A stretch of DNA of 64,000 bases from Ruminococcus sp. (GTDB lineage Bacteria > Bacillota > Clostridia > Oscillospirales > Acutalibacteraceae), in assembly GCA_004555265.1 (NCBI GenBank), contig SFIQ01000008.1, positions 107,758 through 171,757 on the forward strand, in the 5' to 3' direction. Each line of letters opens with the position of its first letter. The stretch's first letter is position 1. Positions 36,101 through 42,796 of this stretch are shown piece after piece. The notes beneath the pieces were generated by a model that was given only the letters and a program-made list of their open reading frames with translations, did not search any database and was not told the origin of the DNA. The translations under genes and the position numbers were made by a program.

Positions 36101-36503
36101 GAATAAGACTTTGCCGGCGGACTATTCCCGCATTACGGCGGTAAAAGCCAAAATCCCCAAGCATTTGGAGTATTATTCTGCGGAGACCGTTGCCGAATTG
36201 CAAGCCGTTTTAGATAGCATCAACTACACCTTGCCGATTTCCCGTCAGGAGGAAGTGGATGCATATGCCGATGCTTTGGAACAGGCACTTGCAGGGCTGT
36301 ATGCGTTGTTTTTGGTCGGGGACATCAATCAAGACGGCAAGGTGAATGCCGTAGACGCTCGCTGGGCGTTGCAGTATGCCTCCGGTGTGCGCGAGTTTGA
36401 CAGCGACCAATGCAAAGCCGCCGATGTGAATGATGACGAAAAAATCAATGCCGTAGACGCCCGCTGGATTTTACAGGCGGCGTCCGGAACAAGGGTGTTG
36501 TGA
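33132..36503 (+). CDS. Secreted subtilisin-like protease with LRR and dockerin
   Basis: A 1,123-residue extracellular protein. It has a signal peptide (1 to about 25), a propeptide, then a peptidase S8 domain with the full triad: Asp200 in AVIDTGVESEHP, His236 in NNGHGTHVAGI and Ser385 in SGTSMAAPF. A short region with FYRAD-like chitobiase repeats is followed by about ten BspA-type leucine-rich repeats (roughly 555-850; e.g. LPDSLTTIGMKTFYHCTKL). The C-terminus (1064-1123) is a type I dockerin with two calcium-binding repeats, GDINQDGKVNAVDARWALQ and ADVNDDEKINAVDARWILQ. The dockerin implies attachment to a cohesin-bearing scaffold. The ATG follows GGGAGG. It is monocistronic. Confidence 0.93.
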   Translation: MKKWLSILLCVMFLLSSVSIGVSALPETARELSFDAFAEQTAALIRDAAVGVQPQGGTYSAAKRFSNVAGAEYSEADFETARLIVCSEKSTLDTLGAVNYVSGFDNLHILQYETPAAAQSAYAYYAKQAYVDYVEPDRMRSLEETTAPASVDLTPQAATEEEIEQNLQATRTAIGADILQARLAENHITYTKTVAVAVIDTGVESEHPLLKGRVVATGKNFSSDKVGDSSEDNNGHGTHVAGIIVTNTLDNVVIQPYKVLNARGEGSEMQIYLGIKAAVKDGVQVINMSLGGYGYSQTLQNVLKEAAYQNGIIPVASAGNDALNLDDYYSSPASFQECITVVSHSSFNRLSDFSNYGTACDVAAPGENVYSSYFGGRYKTLSGTSMAAPFVSAAVTYIVLSTKYPTLSTVRAELKKYATTLYYARDCLDNPICVNLSLYKSNAQQVPTPEPSIPSGDFTEKTSLYLTCADKQATLYYRADNGYWRPYPTGGISLSYDKKIDVIAYRDGFLASEPLHLEYIRKYLTPEEQYTITDDGVITKCLGSETDRVIPGEVRGIPVRALADNLFKDSDITSIILPDSLTTIGMKTFYHCTKLQYVQGNGLTTIGKYAFWECKKLQTVEGSNIQTVENFAFQSCSALCEFDFTNVEYIGENSFNKTESLRTVYAEKVHSIDNYAFADSGVRTVVLQSTVEFGADSFRGCRNLESVALGGNGCLSTDTFSGCSALTSVDAPNITVLGISAFSGCTSLQMVAFPMVEEFQGKVFENCKNLRSVSAPQAKSLGGDSFGRDFVDCTALEEVFLPSVTTVGELEFANCTALKELWLPALQEVPKDLFSGSETAQVILLDTVKKIYSLPKNVKIAVPACATWIVADNPGGVEMYGTSGTFGAAWAAINGSTFTQISQDTAIIEDVPAEYTDASQTLSALVVGFNRTYQWYANTEPSNIGGTAIAGATARNFDPLQYDPAPYYYCVVRSQDGNRTPVYIRTGVTANKTLPADYSRITAVKAKIPKHLEYYSAETVAELQAVLDSINYTLPISRQEEVDAYADALEQALAGLYALFLVGDINQDGKVNAVDARWALQYASGVREFDSDQCKAADVNDDEKINAVDARWILQAASGTRVL

Positions 36504-36521
36504 CGCGCAACAGTACAAAAA

Positions 36522-36550
36522 ACAGGGTAGCCGAGGCTACCCTGTTTTTA
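36522..36550. terminator. Bidirectional rho-independent terminator
   Basis: A perfect 11-bp stem (36522-36532 with 36535-36545) with an A-run on one side and T5 on the other. It is shared by the convergent protease and citrate synthase genes. Confidence 0.88.
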
Positions 36551-36556
36551 TTACGC

Positions 36557-37921
36557 TTATCGTTCCGCAATCGGGCGGTACGCCTGTTTGTCGGAAACGC
36601 TTTTATATGCGGGACGAATAATTTTGTCCACATTATGAAGTTCTTCTAACATATGCGCGCTCCAACCGACAACCCGCGCCATGGCGAAAATCGGCGTATA
36701 CAGCTCCAACGGAATATCGAGCATACTGTATACAAACCCGCTGTAAAAATCCACATTCGGGCTGACGCCTTTGTATATCTTGCGGCGATCGGCAATCACC
36801 TGCGGAGCAAGGCGGTCAATCATACTGTATAGCGCGAAATCCTCGTCGCGCCCTTTCTCGTGTGCCAATTTTTCCACAAAGCCCTTAAAGACCTCGGCAC
36901 GCGGGTCGGAAACGGAGTACACCGCGTGCCCCATGCCGTAAATCAAGCCCTTTTTGTCAAACGCTTCACGCGAAAGGAGTTTTTCGAGATAATCGCGTAC
37001 CGCGTCCGCATCCGAAGTGTCACGCACATGTTTTTTCAGGTCGTTCATCATTTCCACAACCTTGATATTTGCGCCGCCGTGCTTCGGCCCTTTTAAAGAG
37101 CAGAGCGCCGCCGCCATCACAGAGTAGGTGTCCGAGCCGGAGGAGGCGACCACATGCGTGGTAAAGGATGAGTTGTTCCCGCCGCCGTGCTCCATATGGA
37201 GTATCAGCGCAATATCCAACACCTGCGCTTCCAAGGCGGTATACTTCTTGTCCGGTCGCAACATACGCAAAATATTTTCCGCCGCCGACAGCTTCGGGTC
37301 GGGGCGATGGATATACAAACTGTCATTGCGCACATAGTGGTTATATGCCTGATAGCCGTATACCGACAGCATCGGGAAACGGCTGATGAGCGACAGGCAC
37401 TGCCGCAGAACATTTTCGGGATGCATATCCGACGGGTTGCTGTCATACGCCGAAAGCGTCAAAACACTGCGGGTTAGGGAATTCATAATATCCTTGCTCG
37501 GCGCTTTCATCACGACATCGCGCACAAAATTGGTCGGCAGGCAACGAAGCGCCGCCATAATTCCGCAGTATTCTTCGAGTTCCTGCGCACTTGGCAAATG
37601 CCCGAACAGCAACAGAAAAGAGGCTTCCTCAAATCCAAAGCGATTTTCGGCAATACAGCCGGAGACAAGGTCGGTGACATTGATGCCGCGGTAGCGAAGC
37701 TCCCCGGGGCACGGCTCTTTGCCGTTTTCGGTTTCGTTGTAGGATTTGATGGTCGAAATTGTGGTCAGCCCTGCCAAAACACCTGTGCCGCTTTTGTCGC
37801 GCAAGCCGCGTTTTACATTGTATTGCGCATAAAGTGCGGGGTCAATGCGGCTGCAAGCAATATTTTCAGCCGCCATACGGTCGGCGTAATCGGTAATATC
37901 GGATTTGTGTACTTTTTTCAT
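36557..37921 (-). CDS. Citrate synthase
   Basis: A 454-residue enzyme that joins acetyl-CoA and oxaloacetate. LRYRGINVTDLV, the His motif LHMEHGGGNNSSF, LKGPKHGGAN, GMGHAVYSVSDPRAEVFK (catalytic Asp) and NVDFYSGFVYSMLDIP are conserved citrate synthase landmarks. I use the ATG at 37921 because AAAGGAGG lies just upstream; the frame extends 16 codons further without a site. No other citrate-cycle gene is adjacent, so a biosynthetic role toward 2-oxoglutarate and glutamate is likely. It is divergent from a MarR gene with paired operator boxes between them. A 2-methylcitrate synthase activity cannot be ruled out. Confidence 0.93.
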   Translation of the reverse strand: MKKVHKSDITDYADRMAAENIACSRIDPALYAQYNVKRGLRDKSGTGVLAGLTTISTIKSYNETENGKEPCPGELRYRGINVTDLVSGCIAENRFGFEEASFLLLFGHLPSAQELEEYCGIMAALRCLPTNFVRDVVMKAPSKDIMNSLTRSVLTLSAYDSNPSDMHPENVLRQCLSLISRFPMLSVYGYQAYNHYVRNDSLYIHRPDPKLSAAENILRMLRPDKKYTALEAQVLDIALILHMEHGGGNNSSFTTHVVASSGSDTYSVMAAALCSLKGPKHGGANIKVVEMMNDLKKHVRDTSDADAVRDYLEKLLSREAFDKKGLIYGMGHAVYSVSDPRAEVFKGFVEKLAHEKGRDEDFALYSMIDRLAPQVIADRRKIYKGVSPNVDFYSGFVYSMLDIPLELYTPIFAMARVVGWSAHMLEELHNVDKIIRPAYKSVSDKQAYRPIAER

Positions 37922-37973
37922 TACGGTAGCCTCCTTTAAAACGGGATTGCCTACGGAATTTTTCAACATACTT

Positions 37974-38003
37974 ATTATATAGATGCAAATTTTACCGTGT
38001 CAA
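37974..38003 (-). promoter_or_regulatory. Promoter of the citrate synthase gene
   Basis: TTGACA (37998-38003), 18-base spacer, TATAAT (37974-37979) on the minus strand: both boxes are consensus. Confidence 0.8.
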
Positions 38004-38010
38004 CCGAAAA

Positions 38011-38051
38011 TTTGTAAACAAAATATTAACTATCATATTTTTGTTGACAAA
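38011..38051. promoter_or_regulatory. Two MarR-type operator boxes
   Basis: Two 12-bp palindromes of the form TTTGT-NN-ACAAA at 38011-38022 and 38040-38051, 29 bp apart centre to centre. They are embedded in a larger inverted repeat (38005-38023 with 38038-38056). The right box overlaps the -35 of the marR promoter, and the left lies 7 bp from the -35 of the citrate synthase promoter. The layout fits autoregulation by the MarR protein and control of the divergent gene. Confidence 0.65.
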
Positions 38052-38073
38052 TTTCGTGCTTGTGATGTATAGT
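38044..38073 (+). promoter_or_regulatory. Promoter of the marR-family gene
   Basis: TTGACA (38044-38049), 18-base spacer, TATAGT (38068-38073), about 30 bases before the start codon. Confidence 0.75.
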
Positions 38074-38103
38074 TAAGAAAAAACAAATCAGGAAGCGATA
38101 GCA

Positions 38104-38541
38104 ATGCCCGAAGCGGTTTCCAAAGAAGTCGGCAATATGCTGACAGAGTTGATTTTTCGATTTTACAGCGCACTGCAACACCACCCTGCAACTATGGTTG
38201 GGCCGAAAATCCATACCCACGGCTTTCATATTTTGTATTTGCTGGAACGCGCGCACGAAAAACGCTTGCCGATGAGCTTTTTGCTGACGGAGCTGCATAT
38301 GACCAAACAGCAAATGTCGAAGCTTATCAATGAATTGGAAGCGTTAGAATTTATTGAGCGTGTACGCACGGGTCATGACCGCCGCAATGTGTTTATTCGT
38401 TTGACCGCGCACGGCAGTACCTACTTCCGTTCTTGCGCGGCGGCGGTATCCGATGCAATTGCCGACGCCTTTCAAAAACAACCGATAGAAAAAACCGAAT
38501 TGGTGCACAGCTTGCTGTTGCAGTTAATGGATGAAAAATAG
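38104..38541 (+). CDS. MarR-family transcriptional regulator
   Basis: A 145-residue winged-helix regulator. The DNA-binding region is FLLTELHMTKQQMSKLINELEALEFIERVRTGHDRRNVFIRLT, with recognition helix TKQQMSKLINELE and wing DRRNVFI, as is standard in MarR proteins. N- and C-terminal helices form the dimer. GGAAGC precedes the ATG. The shared intergenic region with two palindromic boxes suggests it represses itself and the divergent citrate synthase gene. The ligand is unknown. Confidence 0.9.
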   Translation: MPEAVSKEVGNMLTELIFRFYSALQHHPATMVGPKIHTHGFHILYLLERAHEKRLPMSFLLTELHMTKQQMSKLINELEALEFIERVRTGHDRRNVFIRLTAHGSTYFRSCAAAVSDAIADAFQKQPIEKTELVHSLLLQLMDEK

Positions 38542-38564
38542 AATACGGAATGTATTGTGTAAAT

Positions 38565-38591
38565 AAAGGGCGGGAAATATTCCTGCCCTTT
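38565..38591. terminator. Bidirectional rho-independent terminator
   Basis: A stem AAAGGGCGGGA / TCCTGCCCTTT (38565-38575 with 38581-38591, one mismatch) between the convergent marR and RNase M5-like genes. Confidence 0.75.
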
Positions 38592-38594
38592 GGT

Positions 38595-39197
38595 TTATTT
38601 CCGGTTTTGTATACTTTGTACCGCGCGTTTATAGTCCTCATAACTCAAAAAGGTGTTTAGAATTTTGAGCATGGCATTTGCCGACAACCGTTCGGGCAAA
38701 TCCAGCGCCTTTAACAGTGCCTTGCGCTTCGCGGCGCTGTCGGGGCGTCCGGAAAGCCCGTCCTCGTAAAAATCGGTTTTGGTCACCTGTCGGCGGGGGG
38801 CGGGGGACGCGTCGGTTTGCGTGCACAGGACGCCTGCTTTTTCGAGGGACTCCAAAATGCGCGCGGTATCTATGCCCTCCACGCCGAGTTTCCCCTCTTT
38901 GGAGGGGGCGGATTTGCGCTTTTCCTTGCCGAACACATCGGGAATATAGACATTTGTGATTTGCTCCGGCGGCACAATGCCGCCCAAAAACGAACGAATG
39001 ACAAAACCCGCCGAATCGCTGTCTGTCAGCACGACAATGCCGCGCTCTTGTGCCAAACGGCGAATGAGCCGCTGTTTTTCCTTATCCTTGAACACGCCGA
39101 AGCCGTCCGTGGTAAGAATCACAGCGTCCAAAACACTTTCCAATTTGATTTTATCGTATTTGCCTTCTACAATGACGGCTTGCTGTAAGGTAATCAT
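38595..39197 (-). CDS. RNase M5-like Toprim/DUF4093 protein
   Basis: A 200-residue protein with an N-terminal Toprim domain: VIVEGKYDKIKLESVLD (catalytic Glu), TTDGFGVFKD, and IVVLTDSDSAGFVIR with the DxD motif. It then has the YIPDVFGKEKRK...SKEGKLGVEG segment seen in the M5-type proteins of Clostridia. Ribonuclease M5 matures 5S rRNA. This branch differs from Bacillus RnmV, so I leave the symbol blank. It follows holA by 3 bases as the last gene of the alaS operon. The ATG is preceded by an AAGG-like site within the end of holA. Confidence 0.8.
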   Translation of the reverse strand: MITLQQAVIVEGKYDKIKLESVLDAVILTTDGFGVFKDKEKQRLIRRLAQERGIVVLTDSDSAGFVIRSFLGGIVPPEQITNVYIPDVFGKEKRKSAPSKEGKLGVEGIDTARILESLEKAGVLCTQTDASPAPRRQVTKTDFYEDGLSGRPDSAAKRKALLKALDLPERLSANAMLKILNTFLSYEDYKRAVQSIQNRK

Positions 39198-39200
39198 TTG

Positions 39201-40244
39201 TTATCTCGCTTTCGCGCTTGCCAACTGCACAAGCAACCGTTCGAGCACGGTTTGGGGATTTAACAGTCCGGATTTTAATTCTTTATCTGCCGCGTTGAGG
39301 TCGTCAAGACAACTGCGCAGCTGCCGAACATCCAGTTTTGCCGCGTCGCGTGCGGCGTTACGCAAACGGAATTCCTTTCCCTTGTAGTCAAAATGCTTTG
39401 CCGCCGCCTCGGTGGGTTCTCCCGCCGCGACGGATACCTTCACACGGTACATATCCACATATGTTCCCGCCAGCGTCCCGAGAATCAACTCGGGCTTTTC
39501 TTTTTCCTGCAACAGTTTTTGCAGAATTTCCATGGCGCGCGCGCAGTTGCCTGCCGTCAGCGCACGGGACAAATCAAAAATATTTGCCTCTAACGATTTG
39601 GTTGCGACTGCTTCAATGTCGGCATAGGTGATTTCGCCTGTCTCTTTGTAATTGCACAGTTTTTCCAACTCCCTGAGTAACAGGTTTAAATCGTTGCCGA
39701 CGGTTTCTGCAAGATGCGCGGCATTTTCCCGCGAAAGGGTACACCCGCGCTTTTGCGCACCGCCCATTAACAGTTTGCAAAGGGAAGCGCGATCCAAACG
39801 GTCTAAACAGACCGTCACGCCCGCTTTGTTGACGGCGGCAATCACGCTTCGCCACTTGGCATTTTTTTTCGGATTGATTTCGGTCGCGTCCTGCCAAAAA
39901 ATCAGCACCGTGCTTTCGGGGGCGTCCGCAAGATAGCCGTCCAATGCCGTTTTGTCATCGGCGGGGAGCGCGTCCAGCGGGTAATCGTGCGCGACAATAC
40001 ACATACTGCCGCCGAAGGCGGGGAGCGTTTGTGCGGCGTCCAGCACCTCTGAAAGGGGCACGCCGTCTGCAAAATCGTATTTTTTGAGGTTAAAGCCCTC
40101 CATACCGGGCGTGACGCATTTTTTTGGCAGTAAATCGGCATAGTATTGCTTTAAATATCCCTCATTGCCGTATAGCAGGCAAACCCGCGGGAAATCCCCC
40201 GATTTGATTTGCTGTTTCAACTGCGCTTCTTCGATTGCGGGCAT
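39201..40244 (-). CDS. holA: DNA polymerase III delta subunit
   Basis: A 347-residue clamp-loader subunit. It opens with a nucleotide-binding-like fold without Walker motifs (PRVCLLYGNEGYLKQYYADLL) and contains LIFWQDATEINPKKNAKW and GNDLNLLLRELEKLCNY, which is strongly typical of HolA, and a helical C-terminal collar domain with LNAADKELKSGLLNPQTVLERLLVQL. The ATG at 40244 is set by GGGAGGGG; the frame continues upstream into comEC without a site. The comEC-holA order is common in Firmicutes. Confidence 0.93.
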   Translation of the reverse strand: MPAIEEAQLKQQIKSGDFPRVCLLYGNEGYLKQYYADLLPKKCVTPGMEGFNLKKYDFADGVPLSEVLDAAQTLPAFGGSMCIVAHDYPLDALPADDKTALDGYLADAPESTVLIFWQDATEINPKKNAKWRSVIAAVNKAGVTVCLDRLDRASLCKLLMGGAQKRGCTLSRENAAHLAETVGNDLNLLLRELEKLCNYKETGEITYADIEAVATKSLEANIFDLSRALTAGNCARAMEILQKLLQEKEKPELILGTLAGTYVDMYRVKVSVAAGEPTEAAAKHFDYKGKEFRLRNAARDAAKLDVRQLRSCLDDLNAADKELKSGLLNPQTVLERLLVQLASAKAR

Positions 40245-40245
40245 A

Positions 40246-42447
40246 TTAACCCCTCCCTGTGATTTGAAATGTGCCGTTTTTCTCGGCAATCAGCACAATG
40301 CTGCCGTTTTCGGCGGTGGTGCAAACCGTGCCCAAAAGCGACCAAAAATCCGCCGCGGACGGCGTTTCGGTGCTCATCACAGTCAGCGCGAAATCGGCAG
40401 GGTGCACATTTTGCGGCACAGCCTTTTTGCAAATCAAAACATCGGCACAGTCGCCGTGAAAATTGTTCGTGTCGCAAAACGAGATGAGCGCGCGAAATTC
40501 GCCGTATATAACCTTCGCGTAGGCGTATTGCCCGCTTTGTTGGATACAGACGGTGCCGTTCCCGTTTGCAAAACGGTACACGGTTTTTGAAATGGGCACA
40601 ACGCTTTTGCCTGCGGCAAGTGTTTCGGCTTTGAGCGTATTGCCATAGTAGACGGTATCGACACCGTATTGCCGCGCAACCGAGCGTCCTGCTTGTGTTT
40701 CCGCTTCCGTTGTGCACGGCAAAAACAGCGCGTCTAAATGCGTAACGCCGTATGAAGACAGTATACCACAAATTTCGGATTCTGCAAAGTAGTCTCCGCC
40801 GCTGCACAGCAAAACAGTTTCGCCCTTACTATGCAAAACGACCGCCACGCCCTCGCCCACATCGCAAACCGCAAGCTGCAAGCGGCTTTCCCGCGCAAAA
40901 TATACGGTGAGATTGCAAAACAGAAAAACCGCCGCCGCCCCTGTCGCCGCAACTTGCACAAGGCGTTTGCGCGGGGTGCGCAGGCATAAAAGCACCGCCA
41001 CACCGAGAAAAAACACGGCAAGCAGGGTTTTAGAGTAGTTGGAATCAACAGGCAAAAGCACACGGCAGTTTTCGGCAAACCACGCGGTCACGGTTAAAAG
41101 CCATTTTGCCGCAAGGGCGGCGGCAAGCAACAGCATTTGCCCGAGCGCGGGACAATGCAAGCACAAAAACAGCGCGCCGAGCGTACCGCAGACCATGGCA
41201 ATACTGCCGACCGTCAAACACAGAAAGTTGGCAGGCAGGGCGGCGAGAGAGACCGTCCCGAACGCCCACATTTGCACGGGCAGGGTGCACAGACTTGCAG
41301 AGAGCGTAACCGTCACCACGGGGAACCCGATTTTCAGCGCCGCTTGCAACGGCTTTGCTTTGACTTTGTAAAGCAATCGAGACAGGGCGGTTTCCATTGG
41401 CTTTGCCAACAGCAAAATTCCCACAACGGCAGATGCGGATAAAAGTAATGACAAATCCCGTGCGGCAAAGGGATTGGCGGTGAGCATCCAAAACAACGCA
41501 AGCCCCACGCTGTTGAAGGACTCCGCCTCGCGCCGAAACAGGTCGGCGGCAAACACCGTGCCCGTCATAATGGCCGCACGCCAAACCGACGGCGCACCGC
41601 CTGTGAGTACGGCAAAAAAGAGTACAAAGCAAAGGCTTACCGCCGCGCGCACCTTGCGGCGAACACGGCAAGCTTTTAAAACTTCGGACAGCACAAGCGT
41701 CCAAGTGGTTAAATGCAAGCCCGATACCGCTAAAAGGTGAGAAATCCCCGCGGCGCGAAACCGATTTTCGGCGCTGCCGGACAGAAAGCCGCGCGTGCCC
41801 AAAGCCAATGCCGCAAGCAAGCCGCCTGCGTCGTCGGATACGGTTTCGGTGATATTGCGGCAAAGTAAGGCGCGGAACGATAAAATGTAGGCATACCAAT
41901 CGGTTTGGGTTTGCGCTGTCTTTTGCACATCTCCCGCGGCATATGCCCCGCAGACAATCCCTTTGGCGCGGGCATACGCGCCGTATGTATCGTTGCCTGC
42001 ACCGAGGGGAAAGGGCTTGACGGTCATATACACGGTATCGTGCGGCGAAAAATCCATTGGCGTATTGGACACAAACCGCAGTTTAAAATCCGCTTTTTCG
42101 CCGTTGCAGGTATGCACGCGCAACACCGCATAATACCGCCCGTTCTCGCTGTACGGCAAGTCGTGGAGGGAGGCGGTAATTTCCGCCGTTTGTGCAGAGA
42201 ACACCGCCGCTTGCTTTTGGGTGTAGCGTGCATGGGCGCAAAACAGCAACACCAGCGCCAAAAGGGACGCGCACAGTGCGGTCGGCAGGGTGCGCTCCTG
42301 CCGCGTTTTTTGCACACACAAAGAAAGCACAAAAGCGATAAGCACAGCGAAAAACACTGCACCTATCGCTTGCTGATTTTGGATTGCACTTGCCGTAAAC
42401 AGCGTAAACAGCATGGAAAACCCAATGACGCAAAACGGGCGCGTCAT
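40246..42447 (-). CDS. comEC: ComEC/Rec2-type DNA uptake channel
   Basis: A 733-residue polytopic membrane protein. An N-terminal OB-fold-like domain (about 75-185) is followed by the competence domain with ALALGTRGFLSG, FRAAGISHLLAVSGLHLT and FFAVLTGGAPSVWRAAIM, the conserved channel segments for single-stranded DNA import. The C-terminal third (about 510-733) starts like the usual metallo-beta-lactamase-like domain (LAVCDVGEGVAVVL) but has lost the SHxDxDH metal motif; LFLPCTTEAETQAG is in its place. So the channel may work while the putative nuclease domain is inactive. It starts 3 bases after the HIT gene and ends 1 base before holA. Confidence 0.9.
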   Translation of the reverse strand: MTRPFCVIGFSMLFTLFTASAIQNQQAIGAVFFAVLIAFVLSLCVQKTRQERTLPTALCASLLALVLLFCAHARYTQKQAAVFSAQTAEITASLHDLPYSENGRYYAVLRVHTCNGEKADFKLRFVSNTPMDFSPHDTVYMTVKPFPLGAGNDTYGAYARAKGIVCGAYAAGDVQKTAQTQTDWYAYILSFRALLCRNITETVSDDAGGLLAALALGTRGFLSGSAENRFRAAGISHLLAVSGLHLTTWTLVLSEVLKACRVRRKVRAAVSLCFVLFFAVLTGGAPSVWRAAIMTGTVFAADLFRREAESFNSVGLALFWMLTANPFAARDLSLLLSASAVVGILLLAKPMETALSRLLYKVKAKPLQAALKIGFPVVTVTLSASLCTLPVQMWAFGTVSLAALPANFLCLTVGSIAMVCGTLGALFLCLHCPALGQMLLLAAALAAKWLLTVTAWFAENCRVLLPVDSNYSKTLLAVFFLGVAVLLCLRTPRKRLVQVAATGAAAVFLFCNLTVYFARESRLQLAVCDVGEGVAVVLHSKGETVLLCSGGDYFAESEICGILSSYGVTHLDALFLPCTTEAETQAGRSVARQYGVDTVYYGNTLKAETLAAGKSVVPISKTVYRFANGNGTVCIQQSGQYAYAKVIYGEFRALISFCDTNNFHGDCADVLICKKAVPQNVHPADFALTVMSTETPSAADFWSLLGTVCTTAENGSIVLIAEKNGTFQITGRG

Positions 42448-42450
42448 CGT

Positions 42451-42786
42451 TTATACCAACCGTTCCCCGAGATTGGAACCCGACAGCACATGAAAATGCA
42501 AATGCAATACCGTCTGCCCGGCGCCCGCGCCGCAGTTATTGATGATGCGGTAGCTTTCCAACCCCAAATCCTTGCAGATTTTGGGAATTACTGTGAAAAT
42601 GTGGGCAATTTCCGCGGCATTTTCCGCCGTGATTTCGTTTGCGCTCGCCAAATGCGTTTTCGGCACGACCAAAAAGTGCGTTTCCGCCTGGGGGTTAATG
42701 TCATAAAACGCATAGCAATGTGCGTCTTCATAGACTTTTTTCGAGGGGATTTCCCCTGCAATGATTTTGCAAAACAGACAATCCAT
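42451..42786 (-). CDS. HIT-family nucleotide hydrolase (HinT-like)
   Basis: A 111-residue protein with CLFCKIIAGEIPSKKVYED at the N-terminus and the histidine triad HLHFHVLSG at the C-terminus. Hint-type proteins hydrolyse adenosine 5'-phosphoramidates and aminoacyl-adenylates, and its position directly after alaS fits the latter. The ATG at 42786 is used because AAGGTG lies six bases upstream; an in-frame GTG three codons earlier overlaps that site. Confidence 0.93.
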   Translation of the reverse strand: MDCLFCKIIAGEIPSKKVYEDAHCYAFYDINPQAETHFLVVPKTHLASANEITAENAAEIAHIFTVIPKICKDLGLESYRIINNCGAGAGQTVLHLHFHVLSGSNLGERLV

Positions 42787-42796
42787 TGGTTTCACC

